Assembly (NCBI GenBank): GCA_041874755.1
Contig: CP102611.1
Location: 558,001-622,000, forward strand
Origin: Chitinibacter sp. SCUT-21
GTDB taxonomy: Bacteria > Pseudomonadota > Gammaproteobacteria > Burkholderiales > Chitinibacteraceae
Direction: 5' to 3'
DNA length: 64,000 bases
A program made the position numbers and the translations under genes. Numbering within the stretch: the first letter of the stretch is position 1; each line of letters starts with the position of its first letter. The notes beneath the pieces are model-generated. The model was not told where the DNA came from, made no database searches, and saw only the letters and a program-made list of their open reading frames with translations. Positions 12,292 to 19,935 of this stretch are shown in pieces.

Positions 12292-13062
12292 TTAGAGAGT
12301 AACCGGAACAAACCACGAGTGCCCCGCTTGATGAATTTCGCATACCTCACACTGGTATAACTCACTAAGGATTTCTGTAGTTAACACCGACTCCAATACC
12401 CCACTCCTCCACTGCCCATCCCCAAATAATAACAAGGCATGGGTAGCAAACTGAGCAGCATGATTCGGATCGTGACTCACCATCACAACACTCCGATCAG
12501 CAGCGCGTTCTTGACGGAGCACAGCCAAAGCTTGTTGCTGATGCCGCAGATCGAGTTGTGATAGCGGCTCGTCCAGCAGCATTAGCGGTGCTTGTTGTGT
12601 TAGTGCGGTAGCGAGCGCAACGCGGCGGCGCTCGCCACCGGATAGGCTGGCTAGATCGCGCTTATCAAAACCACGTAAATCCAGCCGCGCTAATTGCTCG
12701 CGCGCTAACGCCAAATCTTGCTCGCCTTCCCATTCCCAACGTGATAAATGCGGGTGACGGCCGGTGAGCGTTTTTTCAAGCACCGTCAATGGAAACGGGC
12801 ATTCGTCGTGCTGCGTTTGCCACGCCATTTGTTTGGCGCGCTCAGCGGGTTGGACGTCGGACAAGTGCTGGCCGTTCAGTAGAATTTGTCCGTGCAGCGG
12901 CTTAAACCAGCCGGCCAGAGCCGAAAGCAAGGTGCTTTTGCCACAGCCGTTCTCACCAAGCACGATCCACGCTTCGCCCGCGTTAATTTCAAAACTTAAA
13001 TCGTCGATCAACAGCCGCTCGCCTTGCTTCAGGCTGAGGTTTTTGACTTGTAATAAGCTCAT
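12292..13062 (-). CDS. btuD: vitamin B12 ABC transporter ATP-binding protein (BtuD-type)
   Basis: A 256-residue ABC ATPase with Walker A GENGCGKST (about 37-45), signature LSGGERRR, Walker B LMLLDEP, D-loop and switch histidine MVSHD. It overlaps the FecCD permease gene by 4 bp (ATGA), so it powers that transporter. It is the last gene of the cobalamin operon. The FecE/BtuD/HmuV families are close, so the substrate call rests on the operon. Confidence 0.9.
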   Translation of the reverse strand: MSLLQVKNLSLKQGERLLIDDLSFEINAGEAWIVLGENGCGKSTLLSALAGWFKPLHGQILLNGQHLSDVQPAERAKQMAWQTQHDECPFPLTVLEKTLTGRHPHLSRWEWEGEQDLALAREQLARLDLRGFDKRDLASLSGGERRRVALATALTQQAPLMLLDEPLSQLDLRHQQQALAVLRQERAADRSVVMVSHDPNHAAQFATHALLLFGDGQWRSGVLESVLTTEILSELYQCEVCEIHQAGHSWFVPVTL

Positions 13063-14057
13063 AGTCGACCTCGGCGCGAGAGCAAATACAGAAACACTGG
13101 CACGCCGAGCAAGGCCATAACCACGCCGACTGGCAATTGCTGCGGCGCAATCAGTGTGCGCGCCAGAATATCAGCCAGCAGCAGCACGATGCCGCCCGCC
13201 AGTGCGGCAGCTGGTAAGAGTAGGCGCAAATCCTGCCCAATCATCAGTCGCAAAGCATGCGGCACGATCAGGCCGACAAAACCAATCATTCCTGCCGTCG
13301 TCACCGCCAACGCGCAAGCCAGAGCGGCGGCAAAGTATAAAATCCAGCGCAGGGTATTATGGTTTAATCCCAATGAATACGCAGATTCTGAGCTCATACC
13401 CATAATGTTCAACTCCCGCGCTAAGGGCCACAGCAGCACCAGCAACACCGCCAACAGTGCTAAAGCACTTTGCCAGTGCGCACCCGCCAAATCGCCCATT
13501 AGCCAGAAAATCATGCCGCGCAGCAAACCATCGGGCGCCATGCTCAGCAGCAAAGACGACAGCGCGCCGCAAAACGCCGCCAGCGCCACGCCAGTCAGCA
13601 GCAGCCGCGTTTGCGTTGAGGAATGATCGCTGCCCGCCAGCAAAAATACGATGATGATGCTTAGCAACGCACCGCTACCCGCCGCTAGATTGACGCCTAA
13701 AGTACCCACCCCGAGTAATAGCGCCAACAGCGCGCCCACACTGGCCCCGCCAGAAGTACCCAAGATGTAGGGATCGGCCAAGGGGTTGCGCAGCAGCACT
13801 TGCTGCAGCGTACCCGCCAGCGCCAGCAAGCCGCCGACGGCAATCGCCGCCAGCGTACGCGGCAGGCGCAATTCCAGCACCACATCGCGCGCCAGCGCCG
13901 CCTCATCGCCGCTAGACCATAACTGCCACGGGCGGTAATTGGTCGAGCCAAAACACAGGCTCGCTGCGACGGCAATCGCCAATAGCAAGAGCAGCAAGGC
14001 CATCGTCGCCAGCACTTTGCGCGGCGTTAAACGCGCCGCTGAATAGCCACGGCTCAT
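13059..14057 (-). CDS. btuC: vitamin B12 ABC transporter permease (BtuC-type)
   Basis: A 332-residue FecCD-family permease with about ten hydrophobic helices, the LRLPRTLAAIAVGGLLALAG and NPLADPYILGTSGGAS motifs near the first third, and GLIVPHALR in the last third. It imports cobalamin or cobinamide across the inner membrane. It overlaps btuF upstream and btuD downstream by 4 bp each. The specificity for corrinoids comes from riboswitch control and neighbours. Confidence 0.92.
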   Translation of the reverse strand: MSRGYSAARLTPRKVLATMALLLLLLAIAVAASLCFGSTNYRPWQLWSSGDEAALARDVVLELRLPRTLAAIAVGGLLALAGTLQQVLLRNPLADPYILGTSGGASVGALLALLLGVGTLGVNLAAGSGALLSIIIVFLLAGSDHSSTQTRLLLTGVALAAFCGALSSLLLSMAPDGLLRGMIFWLMGDLAGAHWQSALALLAVLLVLLWPLARELNIMGMSSESAYSLGLNHNTLRWILYFAAALACALAVTTAGMIGFVGLIVPHALRLMIGQDLRLLLPAAALAGGIVLLLADILARTLIAPQQLPVGVVMALLGVPVFLYLLSRRGRL

Positions 14058-14926
14058 TTACGCGCCTGCTCCAGCGCTTCGCACATCGCCTTGCCACCTT
14101 GCACCAAGCGCGGCCCCATGCGATTTACGCTGTCTTTGGGCAAAATATAAAACTGATTATTTTGCGTGGCTTTCAGGTTTTTCCATTTTTTCCACGGCGC
14201 CAGCCAGTCGGTTTTCATGCCCGGCTCGCCGCTGGTCATAATCACATCGGGGTTCGCCGCCAGCACAGCCTCCACATCAACTTTGGGCGTTAAATCGCTT
14301 TGCGTGCCAAACACATTCACGCCGCCGCAGATGCGCATCACATCGGAAATAATCTGCGTGTTATTAATCGTCATCAGCGGCCTATCCCAAATCTGGTAGA
14401 ACACGCGCACCGGTTTGCGGCCAGCGTAGGTTTTCTCCAGCAGCGCGAGCTGATCGCGGTATTGCTTGGCCGCTTTGCCCGCGCCCGCTTGCAGCGCCGT
14501 CATTTCACCCATGCGCTCGAGCACCGTGGGAACGTCAGCCATTTTTTTCGAAAAGGTTAAAAACACAGGAAAACCCAGCGCCTTGATTTGGTCGAGCTGG
14601 CGCTCGGGGTTGCCCGTCGCCCAGCCGATGATCAAATCGGGTTTCAGCGCGCGGATGCGCTCCAGATCAAAGCCGTTGTAGCCGCCGATGCGCTCGATCT
14701 GATTGGCTTCAGGCGGGTAATCGCTGTAGTTCACCGCGCCGACGATCAGCTTGCCCGCGCCAATGGCGAACAAGTCTTCAGTGACATGCGGCGCCAAGCT
14801 GATAATGCGCTTGGCCGGTTGCGCCAAAGTGATCGTGTTGCCGACGTCGTCTTTGACGGTGATCGCGGCATTTGCCGTCACGCTGGCGAGCAGCAGACCG
14901 GCGGTTAAAACATGGCACAACTTCAT
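14054..14926 (-). CDS. btuF: periplasmic cobalamin-binding protein (BtuF-type)
   Basis: A 290-residue substrate-binding protein with a signal peptide (MKLCHVLTAGLLLASVTANA) and two lobes joined by a helix as in BtuF/FhuD. Typical segments are RIISLAPHVTEDLFAIGAG, the KPDLIIGW stretch and PDVIMTSGEPG. It delivers corrinoids to BtuCD. Start and stop overlap cbiA and btuC by 4 bp, a tight translational unit. A second, signal-less member of the same family is encoded at 18100-18891. Confidence 0.92.
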   Translation of the reverse strand: MKLCHVLTAGLLLASVTANAAITVKDDVGNTITLAQPAKRIISLAPHVTEDLFAIGAGKLIVGAVNYSDYPPEANQIERIGGYNGFDLERIRALKPDLIIGWATGNPERQLDQIKALGFPVFLTFSKKMADVPTVLERMGEMTALQAGAGKAAKQYRDQLALLEKTYAGRKPVRVFYQIWDRPLMTINNTQIISDVMRICGGVNVFGTQSDLTPKVDVEAVLAANPDVIMTSGEPGMKTDWLAPWKKWKNLKATQNNQFYILPKDSVNRMGPRLVQGGKAMCEALEQARK

Positions 14927-16374
14927 ACTGCAACTCCAAACAAGGCAGCGCTAGCCACCGGATTACTCATCAACCACGCGTGAATATACGATGCCCGTAT
15001 ATACCCATGCTCGTATAATGCTTCACCACTAGATCCCAAGCGACATGGCGAGCCATACCCTATGGGGGTGATTTCAGTGCTTAAGGTTGAATAATGAAAA
15101 GTGTGGCCGCGAATTTCACCTGCCGCGTCTGTGGTCAGATTAAAACTTTGCGAGCCCAAAGCGGCCAAGCGTTGTTGCATCGTCGCCTGTGCAGGCAGCA
15201 AGCCCCACATTGCTTTAACACTGCCATCAAGCAAAGTCAGCGATTCACACAGCGCGAGCATCCCGCCGCATTCGGCCCAGATTGGCTTCTTTGCCGCCAA
15301 ATGCGCGGCTAAATCGGCGCGAATTGTTGGATGCGCAGCCAAGGTATCAGCGTGCAATTCAGGGTAGCCGCCGGGCAAATAAATCGCATCGCACTCGGGC
15401 AAGGCTTCGTGCGCGATTGGTGAGAAGAATTTTAATTCTGCCCCCAGCAATTCCAAGCAACGCAAATTGGCCGGGTAAATAAAACAAAACGCTGCGTCGC
15501 GCGCGATGGCGATACGTTTGCCGGCCAGCAAAGGCTCAACTTCTGGCGCAACAGGCGCAGCCATTTCAATCGGTTTAGCTAATTGAGCAATGGGCTGGCC
15601 CGCCAGCGCGTCTGCGACCGCGTCGAGCTTGGCGGCGAGATCGGGAATTTCTTCGGGAAGCGCCAAGCCTAAATGACGTTCTGGCAAAGGTTCAACTCGA
15701 CCGACCCAGCCCATCCAAACGGAACGCGATCCCGCTACTGCGCCATTCGCTGGCGGCGTCAAATCCTCGCTCAAACCTCGCTGTACGTCTTGTACTATCT
15801 CGCTTTTCGCTGCGGATTTTTCTTGCCCGCAAACGGCTCGCAACGCGGCCTCGCGTTCCTTGCTCAGAGGTTGTATAGACTCTTGCAGCATCTGCGCATG
15901 GCGCTCGCCCGCCACTTTATTAGCCAGCACGCCATAAAACGGCAAATCGGTGCGGTAATGCGCCAGACCAAACGCCAGCGCGCCAAAAGTTTGCGCCATT
16001 GCGCCCGCGTCGATCACCGCCAGCACCGGCAAGCCAAACTTTACAGCCAGATCAGCCGTACTCGGCTCGCCATCAAACAGCCCCATCACCGATTCGATCA
16101 GCACTACGTCGTAATCACGCGCAGCCTCGGCGAGCATCTGACGGCACAGGTCTTCGCCGACCAACCATAAATCCAGATTATCCACTGGCGAGCCGCTGGC
16201 AAAACCGAGCAATAGCGGGTCGAGAAAATCTGGCCCGCATTTAAACACCTTAACGCGCTTGCCTTGGCGGCGATACAGCCATGCTAAACCTGCGGTGATG
16301 GTGGTTTTGCCAGAGCCCGATGATGGCGCGGCGATCAGTAGAATATGGGCGCTACTTTGATTTTGTTGCGACAT
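14923..16374 (-). CDS. cbiA: cobyrinate a,c-diamide synthase with an in-frame palindromic insertion
   Basis: A 483-residue CbiA/CobB that amidates the a and c side chains of cobyrinic acid using glutamine and ATP. N-terminal P-loop APSSGSGKTTITAGL (about 15-29) and GLFDG; C-terminal class I glutamine amidotransferase with nucleophile AECGG and FHYS region. Between HAQMLQESI and ERHLGLALPEE, where homologues have about ten residues, there are about 46-50 extra low-similarity residues encoded by the palindrome at 15721-15859. Both catalytic parts are intact, so the protein may still work. It overlaps btuF by 4 bp and directly follows the DUF2867 gene. In the CobB/CbiA nomenclature either symbol is used. 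Confidence 0.92.
   Translation of the reverse strand: MSQQNQSSAHILLIAAPSSGSGKTTITAGLAWLYRRQGKRVKVFKCGPDFLDPLLLGFASGSPVDNLDLWLVGEDLCRQMLAEAARDYDVVLIESVMGLFDGEPSTADLAVKFGLPVLAVIDAGAMAQTFGALAFGLAHYRTDLPFYGVLANKVAGERHAQMLQESIQPLSKEREAALRAVCGQEKSAAKSEIVQDVQRGLSEDLTPPANGAVAGSRSVWMGWVGRVEPLPERHLGLALPEEIPDLAAKLDAVADALAGQPIAQLAKPIEMAAPVAPEVEPLLAGKRIAIARDAAFCFIYPANLRCLELLGAELKFFSPIAHEALPECDAIYLPGGYPELHADTLAAHPTIRADLAAHLAAKKPIWAECGGMLALCESLTLLDGSVKAMWGLLPAQATMQQRLAALGSQSFNLTTDAAGEIRGHTFHYSTLSTEITPIGYGSPCRLGSSGEALYEHGYIRASYIHAWLMSNPVASAALFGVAV
15721..15859. repeat. palindromic GTAC-N5-GTAC element inside cbiA
   Basis: A 139-bp imperfect palindrome. The outer arms GGAACGCGA (15721-15729) and TCGCGTTCC (15851-15859) are exact reverse complements, and the centre is GTAC GTCTT GTAC at 15783-15795, within 1 bp of the symmetry axis. 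On the minus strand the core is followed by AGCGAGG, as in the sister elements. It is open in the cbiA frame and adds about 46 codons. Confidence 0.75.
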
Positions 16375-16878
16375 TTATTGTCCAAGTTTAGCCAGCGTGG
16401 CTGGCGCAATCAGTTTATGCATCGGGCCAACGAACAGCATATACACCCGCCCTAGCCAATTGTGTTGATGAACAACTGTTGTGATGGCAATTGCGCGCCG
16501 CTCAGCGGTAGCGATGCGTTGCACTGCCAGCTGCACGCGTAGATGCTTATCGACATCGCTCAGCACCAGCTCGTTCTGAGCAATCGATACAATCGTAAAA
16601 ATCCCGAGCCGCTCGCCAACCTGATAGTCGGCGAGTGGTTTTTGCTGCTCCAAATTTCCCAAAGCACCTAAATCCTTCAGCCCTAGCAACTTCACCACCC
16701 GATTGCGCAAACTCATCATCGCATTCACCCAAGCTGGCGTTTGCTGCACCATCTGCACAAAGGCCGCCAAGGCCGAGTCAGGCAAAGGATTGACCGCCAC
16801 CCAGTGCGAATCGGCAAAGTCGGCGTTATGGTAAGTGGCACAGATGACACTATCTAGCGGTAAAGCTTGCTCTGGCAT
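16375..16878 (-). CDS. DUF2867-family protein in the cobalamin operon
   Basis: A 167-residue protein matching the DUF2867 pattern (N-terminal DSVICATYHNADFADSHWV, central SLRNRVVKLLGLKDLG, C-terminal RVYMLFVGPMHKLIAP). Function unknown; relatives occur alone or attached to NAD(P)-binding proteins. ATG at 16878 is preceded by AGGAG at 6 nt; a GTG just before it is less likely. It sits 9 bp after the thioesterase gene and abuts cbiA, so it is co-transcribed with B12 genes, although no corrinoid link is known to me. Confidence 0.75.
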   Translation of the reverse strand: MPEQALPLDSVICATYHNADFADSHWVAVNPLPDSALAAFVQMVQQTPAWVNAMMSLRNRVVKLLGLKDLGALGNLEQQKPLADYQVGERLGIFTIVSIAQNELVLSDVDKHLRVQLAVQRIATAERRAIAITTVVHQHNWLGRVYMLFVGPMHKLIAPATLAKLGQ

Positions 16879-16887
16879 CACACACTC

Positions 16888-17334
16888 CTAGTTATGAATC
16901 ACATACTGACCACGAAACTTAACCGCCACGCCCTGCTGCGTAATGATCTCGACCGCAAGCTCAATCCGCCCGCGCCCTTTGCGCTTAAATAGTTTTAGGC
17001 AGCGGTCAAAATCGGCATCGCTGACCAATTCGCAGCGCGCCTTAATCGTTTCAACCACTGGCAACAAATATTCAATCTGCGCATCCTGAATCACGATATG
17101 CGCGTGCAGTCCTGCGGCGTGTAAGCGCGCAAACACCATGCTCCAACCCGTCAACACCGCTACCGCATACAAGCTGCCACCAAAGGCAGTGCATTTGTGG
17201 TTGATGTTCGGAGCGAGCGGCGCGGCGAGCTCGATGAGTTGTGGGCTGGCGCTGGTGACGACAATGCCGATTTCGCGCGTGAGCGGGATTTCTTCGTAAA
17301 GCGTTTTTTCTAACAGGCTTTTCAATTCAGACAT
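16888..17334 (-). CDS. YiiD-type hotdog-fold thioesterase
   Basis: A 148-residue protein resembling the C-terminal thioesterase domain of YiiD: PLTREIGIVVTSAS, the LAPNINHKCTAFGGSLYAVAVLTGW helix region and a C-terminal RFRGQYVIHN-like strand (AVKFRGQYVIHN). Hotdog folds cleave acyl-CoA or acyl-ACP. There is no acetyltransferase domain, unlike E. coli YiiD. It lies inside the cobalamin operon, 170 bp after cobO with a palindromic element between, so it may be a passenger. Confidence 0.8.
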   Translation of the reverse strand: MSELKSLLEKTLYEEIPLTREIGIVVTSASPQLIELAAPLAPNINHKCTAFGGSLYAVAVLTGWSMVFARLHAAGLHAHIVIQDAQIEYLLPVVETIKARCELVSDADFDRCLKLFKRKGRGRIELAVEIITQQGVAVKFRGQYVIHN

Positions 17335-17371
17335 TCACGACCAACCATCAAAAAATGCATCAAAAACGAGA

Positions 17372-17496
17372 TTGAGTCATAGCGAGCGCCCGTCAACGCT
17401 GCGCGGCCGGAACGCAGAAACCGGAATGTACTTGCAGTACATGAGGATTTCGAGTACCGCCCGAGCTGCGATCACGGGATGCGCAGCATGACTCAA
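17372..17496. repeat. palindromic GTAC-N5-GTAC element between cobO and the thioesterase gene
   Basis: A 125-bp imperfect palindrome that fills the gap between two operon genes. The outer arms TTGAGTCAT (17372-17380) and ATGACTCAA (17488-17496) are exact reverse complements, and the centre GTAC TTGCA GTAC (17428-17440) lies precisely on the axis at 17434. The core is extended to a perfect ATGTAC/GTACAT pair. The plus-strand right arm begins GTACATGAGG, related to the other three copies. Confidence 0.8.
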
Positions 17497-17503
17497 GCCG
17501 TTT

Positions 17504-18103
17504 TTACCACTCAAGGCCTTTTTGGGCTCTAATCCCTGCCGTATACGCATGCTTTTCATCATTCAATTCAGTAATCGTATCGGCAATCTCGCGCAATTCA
17601 GGCACTGCGGCGCGGCCGGTAACGACGACGTGTTGCATTTCTGGGCGCGATTCGATGTCGCGAATCACGGTGGCTTTATCCAAATAGCCGTACGATAGGC
17701 AATACGTTAGCTCGTCGAGCACGACCACGTCGTAGCTGTCGTCGTTTAGCATTTTGGCGGCCAGCGCCCATGCTTCTTCTGATTTGGCTTTGTCCGCTTC
17801 GAAGTTTTGCGTTTCCCACGTAAACCCGTCTCCCATCACGTGCCAGTCGCAGTGTTTACCGAGCAGCGCTTCTTCGCCGGTGTCGGTGCGGTTTTTAATA
17901 AATTGCACCACGCCTACTTTCATTCCGTGGCCGATGCTGCGCGCGACCATGCCAAAGGCCGACGATGATTTACCTTTGCCGTTACCAGTCAGCAAAATCA
18001 TGATGCCGGTGTCGATATTGGCCTCGGCAATGTGGGCGTCGATAATCGCTTTTTTACGCGCCATGCGCGCGGCGTGGCGCTCGTTACGGGTTTGCTGTGT
18101 CAT
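17504..18103 (-). CDS. cobO: cob(I)yrinic acid a,c-diamide adenosyltransferase (CobO/BtuR type)
   Basis: A 199-residue corrinoid adenosyltransferase. It has P-loop TGNGKGKSSSAFGM (about 38-51), the KVGVVQFIKN strand, VVLDELTYCLSYGY and a C-terminal helix ending in GIRAQKGLEW, a hallmark of the BtuR/CobO family. It attaches the 5'-deoxyadenosyl ligand to reduced corrinoid. The N-terminal Arg/Lys-rich helix is typical. It overlaps the preceding BtuF-like gene by 4 bp. Confidence 0.95.
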   Translation of the reverse strand: MTQQTRNERHAARMARKKAIIDAHIAEANIDTGIMILLTGNGKGKSSSAFGMVARSIGHGMKVGVVQFIKNRTDTGEEALLGKHCDWHVMGDGFTWETQNFEADKAKSEEAWALAAKMLNDDSYDVVVLDELTYCLSYGYLDKATVIRDIESRPEMQHVVVTGRAAVPELREIADTITELNDEKHAYTAGIRAQKGLEW

Positions 18104-18891
18104 TTTGCGATGTTCCGAATATAAGATTGAATCAACGGCAAGCCGCGTTTGATCGCGGTAATGCCGGGCACCAGCAAATCTTCGCTGGCGATGTCAAAAA
18201 CTTGCTGCGTTTGTACGGCAGGAATACTGTGCCAGCCGTCGCGTGCTTTCACTACCGTGGTGTTAAAGGTTTGTCCGCACCAGCTACCTAAAATCAAATC
18301 GGGCGCGGCGGCGATGACCTGCTCTGGCTTTACAGTGCGATCTGCTGCGCGGACGGCGTGCGAAGTATCGCTAAACACGTCAACACCACCGGCAATATCG
18401 ATAATTTCTGATACCCAGCGGATGCCAGTGTACAGCGGCGTATGCCATTCTTCGAAATACACTTTCGGGCGCACTGGGTAAGTGGCGGCGATAAAACGCG
18501 CGTTATCGATTTCGCTTTGTAGTTCGCTAATCACTTGCTCGGCGCGCTCGCTGCAATCGAGCAAAAGCCCCAAGGTGCGGATCATATTAAAAATGCCAGC
18601 AATCGATTTTTGATTGAAGAAATATACTTCCAAGCCCGCTTGTATGCATTCTTTAACGATTTCGCCCTGCAGGCTGGAGTAGGCCAAAATCAAATCAGGC
18701 TTGGTCGCGATGATTTTGTCGCTTTTGGCCGTTGAAAAGCCAGAAATAATCGGGTGCTTTTTGGTCACCCCTGCAGGGTGGCGTGCAAAGGCGGTAATCC
18801 CGACAATGCGATGCTCTTGCCCCAAGGCATACAGTACTTCCACTGTTTCACTGCTTAAACACGCGATACGCTGCGGGCCTTTCATCGGCAT
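18100..18891 (-). CDS. BtuF-like corrinoid-binding protein without signal peptide
   Basis: A 263-residue member of the periplasmic binding protein family of BtuF/FhuD (IACLSSETVEVLYALGQEHRI, KPDLILAYSS, AAPDLILGSWCG). It starts directly with the mature fold: no hydrophobic signal, no lipobox and no other upstream start within reach. It thus seems to stay in the cytoplasm. It overlaps cobO by 4 bp and follows cobD by 10 bp. It might present corrinoid to CobO or act as an intracellular store; both are guesses. Confidence 0.85.
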   Translation of the reverse strand: MPMKGPQRIACLSSETVEVLYALGQEHRIVGITAFARHPAGVTKKHPIISGFSTAKSDKIIATKPDLILAYSSLQGEIVKECIQAGLEVYFFNQKSIAGIFNMIRTLGLLLDCSERAEQVISELQSEIDNARFIAATYPVRPKVYFEEWHTPLYTGIRWVSEIIDIAGGVDVFSDTSHAVRAADRTVKPEQVIAAAPDLILGSWCGQTFNTTVVKARDGWHSIPAVQTQQVFDIASEDLLVPGITAIKRGLPLIQSYIRNIAK

Positions 18892-18901
18892 AATTCCTTC
18901 A

Positions 18902-19924
18902 TTAAATATTCACTTCACTGGCCGCTTTACGCAGCCGTGCTTCAAATTCAGTCCGTTGATCGATTGCTACAGCGCCAAAGCGAATGGCGTCGATGCCAAT
19001 ATCATGGGTATTAAACGGGCGGCTATATATTCTGTTGCACGCCAATGCATACCCCCACTGATCGATTTCGGTCACTGGGCAGAACTGCATCAAGGGATGG
19101 CTGGCGCTCGGTGGCAAACCGACATCGCTCAATAAAGAGTTCAACCATGTTTGATCTGCGCGTAGGCGCTTGCGTTGCTGCGCTTGCCACGCAGTATCGG
19201 CCAGTGCAATTTCCGCCGCCCAGAGCGCGGGACCAGACACACCCCACGGGCCTAAATGCGTGGCGAGTGTTTGCAACAAGGCGGGCTGCGCAAACACACA
19301 GCCCAAGCGCAGGCCTGCTAAGCCAAAAAACTTTCCGATTGAGCGCAGCACAATCAACCCTTCGCGCTCAGCCGCGTCGCAGCACAAGCTTGGTACGGCA
19401 TCGCTCACCGCGTCGATAAATGCTTCATCAACAATCAGCCAACCACCGCGCTCGGCGAGCTGACTGTGCAGTGAGAGCAATTGTTCCCGCGACCAAACTC
19501 GGCAATCTGGATTATTCGGGTTCACCAGCACCAGTACATCCAGATGCTGGGCCGCGTATTCCACTTCCTCTGGGTTGAGGGCAATCACCGTGTGCCCAGC
19601 CAATTGCCAGCGCCATGCGTGTTCGGCGTACGAGGCGCGCAATACGCCGACTTTGCCGATTTTACGTAATTGCGGTAAGGCGCAAATCGCCGCTTGCGAA
19701 CCCGCTACCGGCAGAAAACTGCGACTGCCGTAATAGCTGGCAACGACCTGGTTAAACGCTGGGCTTGGGTGCGGCAAGCGTTGCACCACTTCGGGCGGCA
19801 TTGCAGGCAAAGGGTAGGAATACGGCGCAATGCCGGTTGAGCAATCGATCCAATCGGCAAGCGTGCCGCCAAAATTGGCCATTAAAGTTTGCAAATTACC
19901 GCCGTGGCGTGGTGCGCTATTCAT
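18902..19924 (-). CDS. cobD: threonine-phosphate decarboxylase-like aminotransferase (CobD/CobC)
   Basis: A 340-residue fold-type I PLP enzyme. It has HGGNLQTL at the N terminus, NPNNPDCRVW, DEAFID and the Schiff-base lysine in RSIGKFFGLAGLRLG. In B12 synthesis this family makes (R)-1-amino-2-propanol phosphate, the linker for the nucleotide loop. ATG at 19924 is supported by AAAGAG and by the conserved HGGN start. It begins 11 bp after cbiB. The naming (Salmonella cobD, Pseudomonas cobC) is confusing; the pairing with cbiB supports the call over histidinol-phosphate aminotransferase. Confidence 0.9.
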   Translation of the reverse strand: MNSAPRHGGNLQTLMANFGGTLADWIDCSTGIAPYSYPLPAMPPEVVQRLPHPSPAFNQVVASYYGSRSFLPVAGSQAAICALPQLRKIGKVGVLRASYAEHAWRWQLAGHTVIALNPEEVEYAAQHLDVLVLVNPNNPDCRVWSREQLLSLHSQLAERGGWLIVDEAFIDAVSDAVPSLCCDAAEREGLIVLRSIGKFFGLAGLRLGCVFAQPALLQTLATHLGPWGVSGPALWAAEIALADTAWQAQQRKRLRADQTWLNSLLSDVGLPPSASHPLMQFCPVTEIDQWGYALACNRIYSRPFNTHDIGIDAIRFGAVAIDQRTEFEARLRKAASEVNI

Positions 19925-19935
19925 CTCTTTACCCT

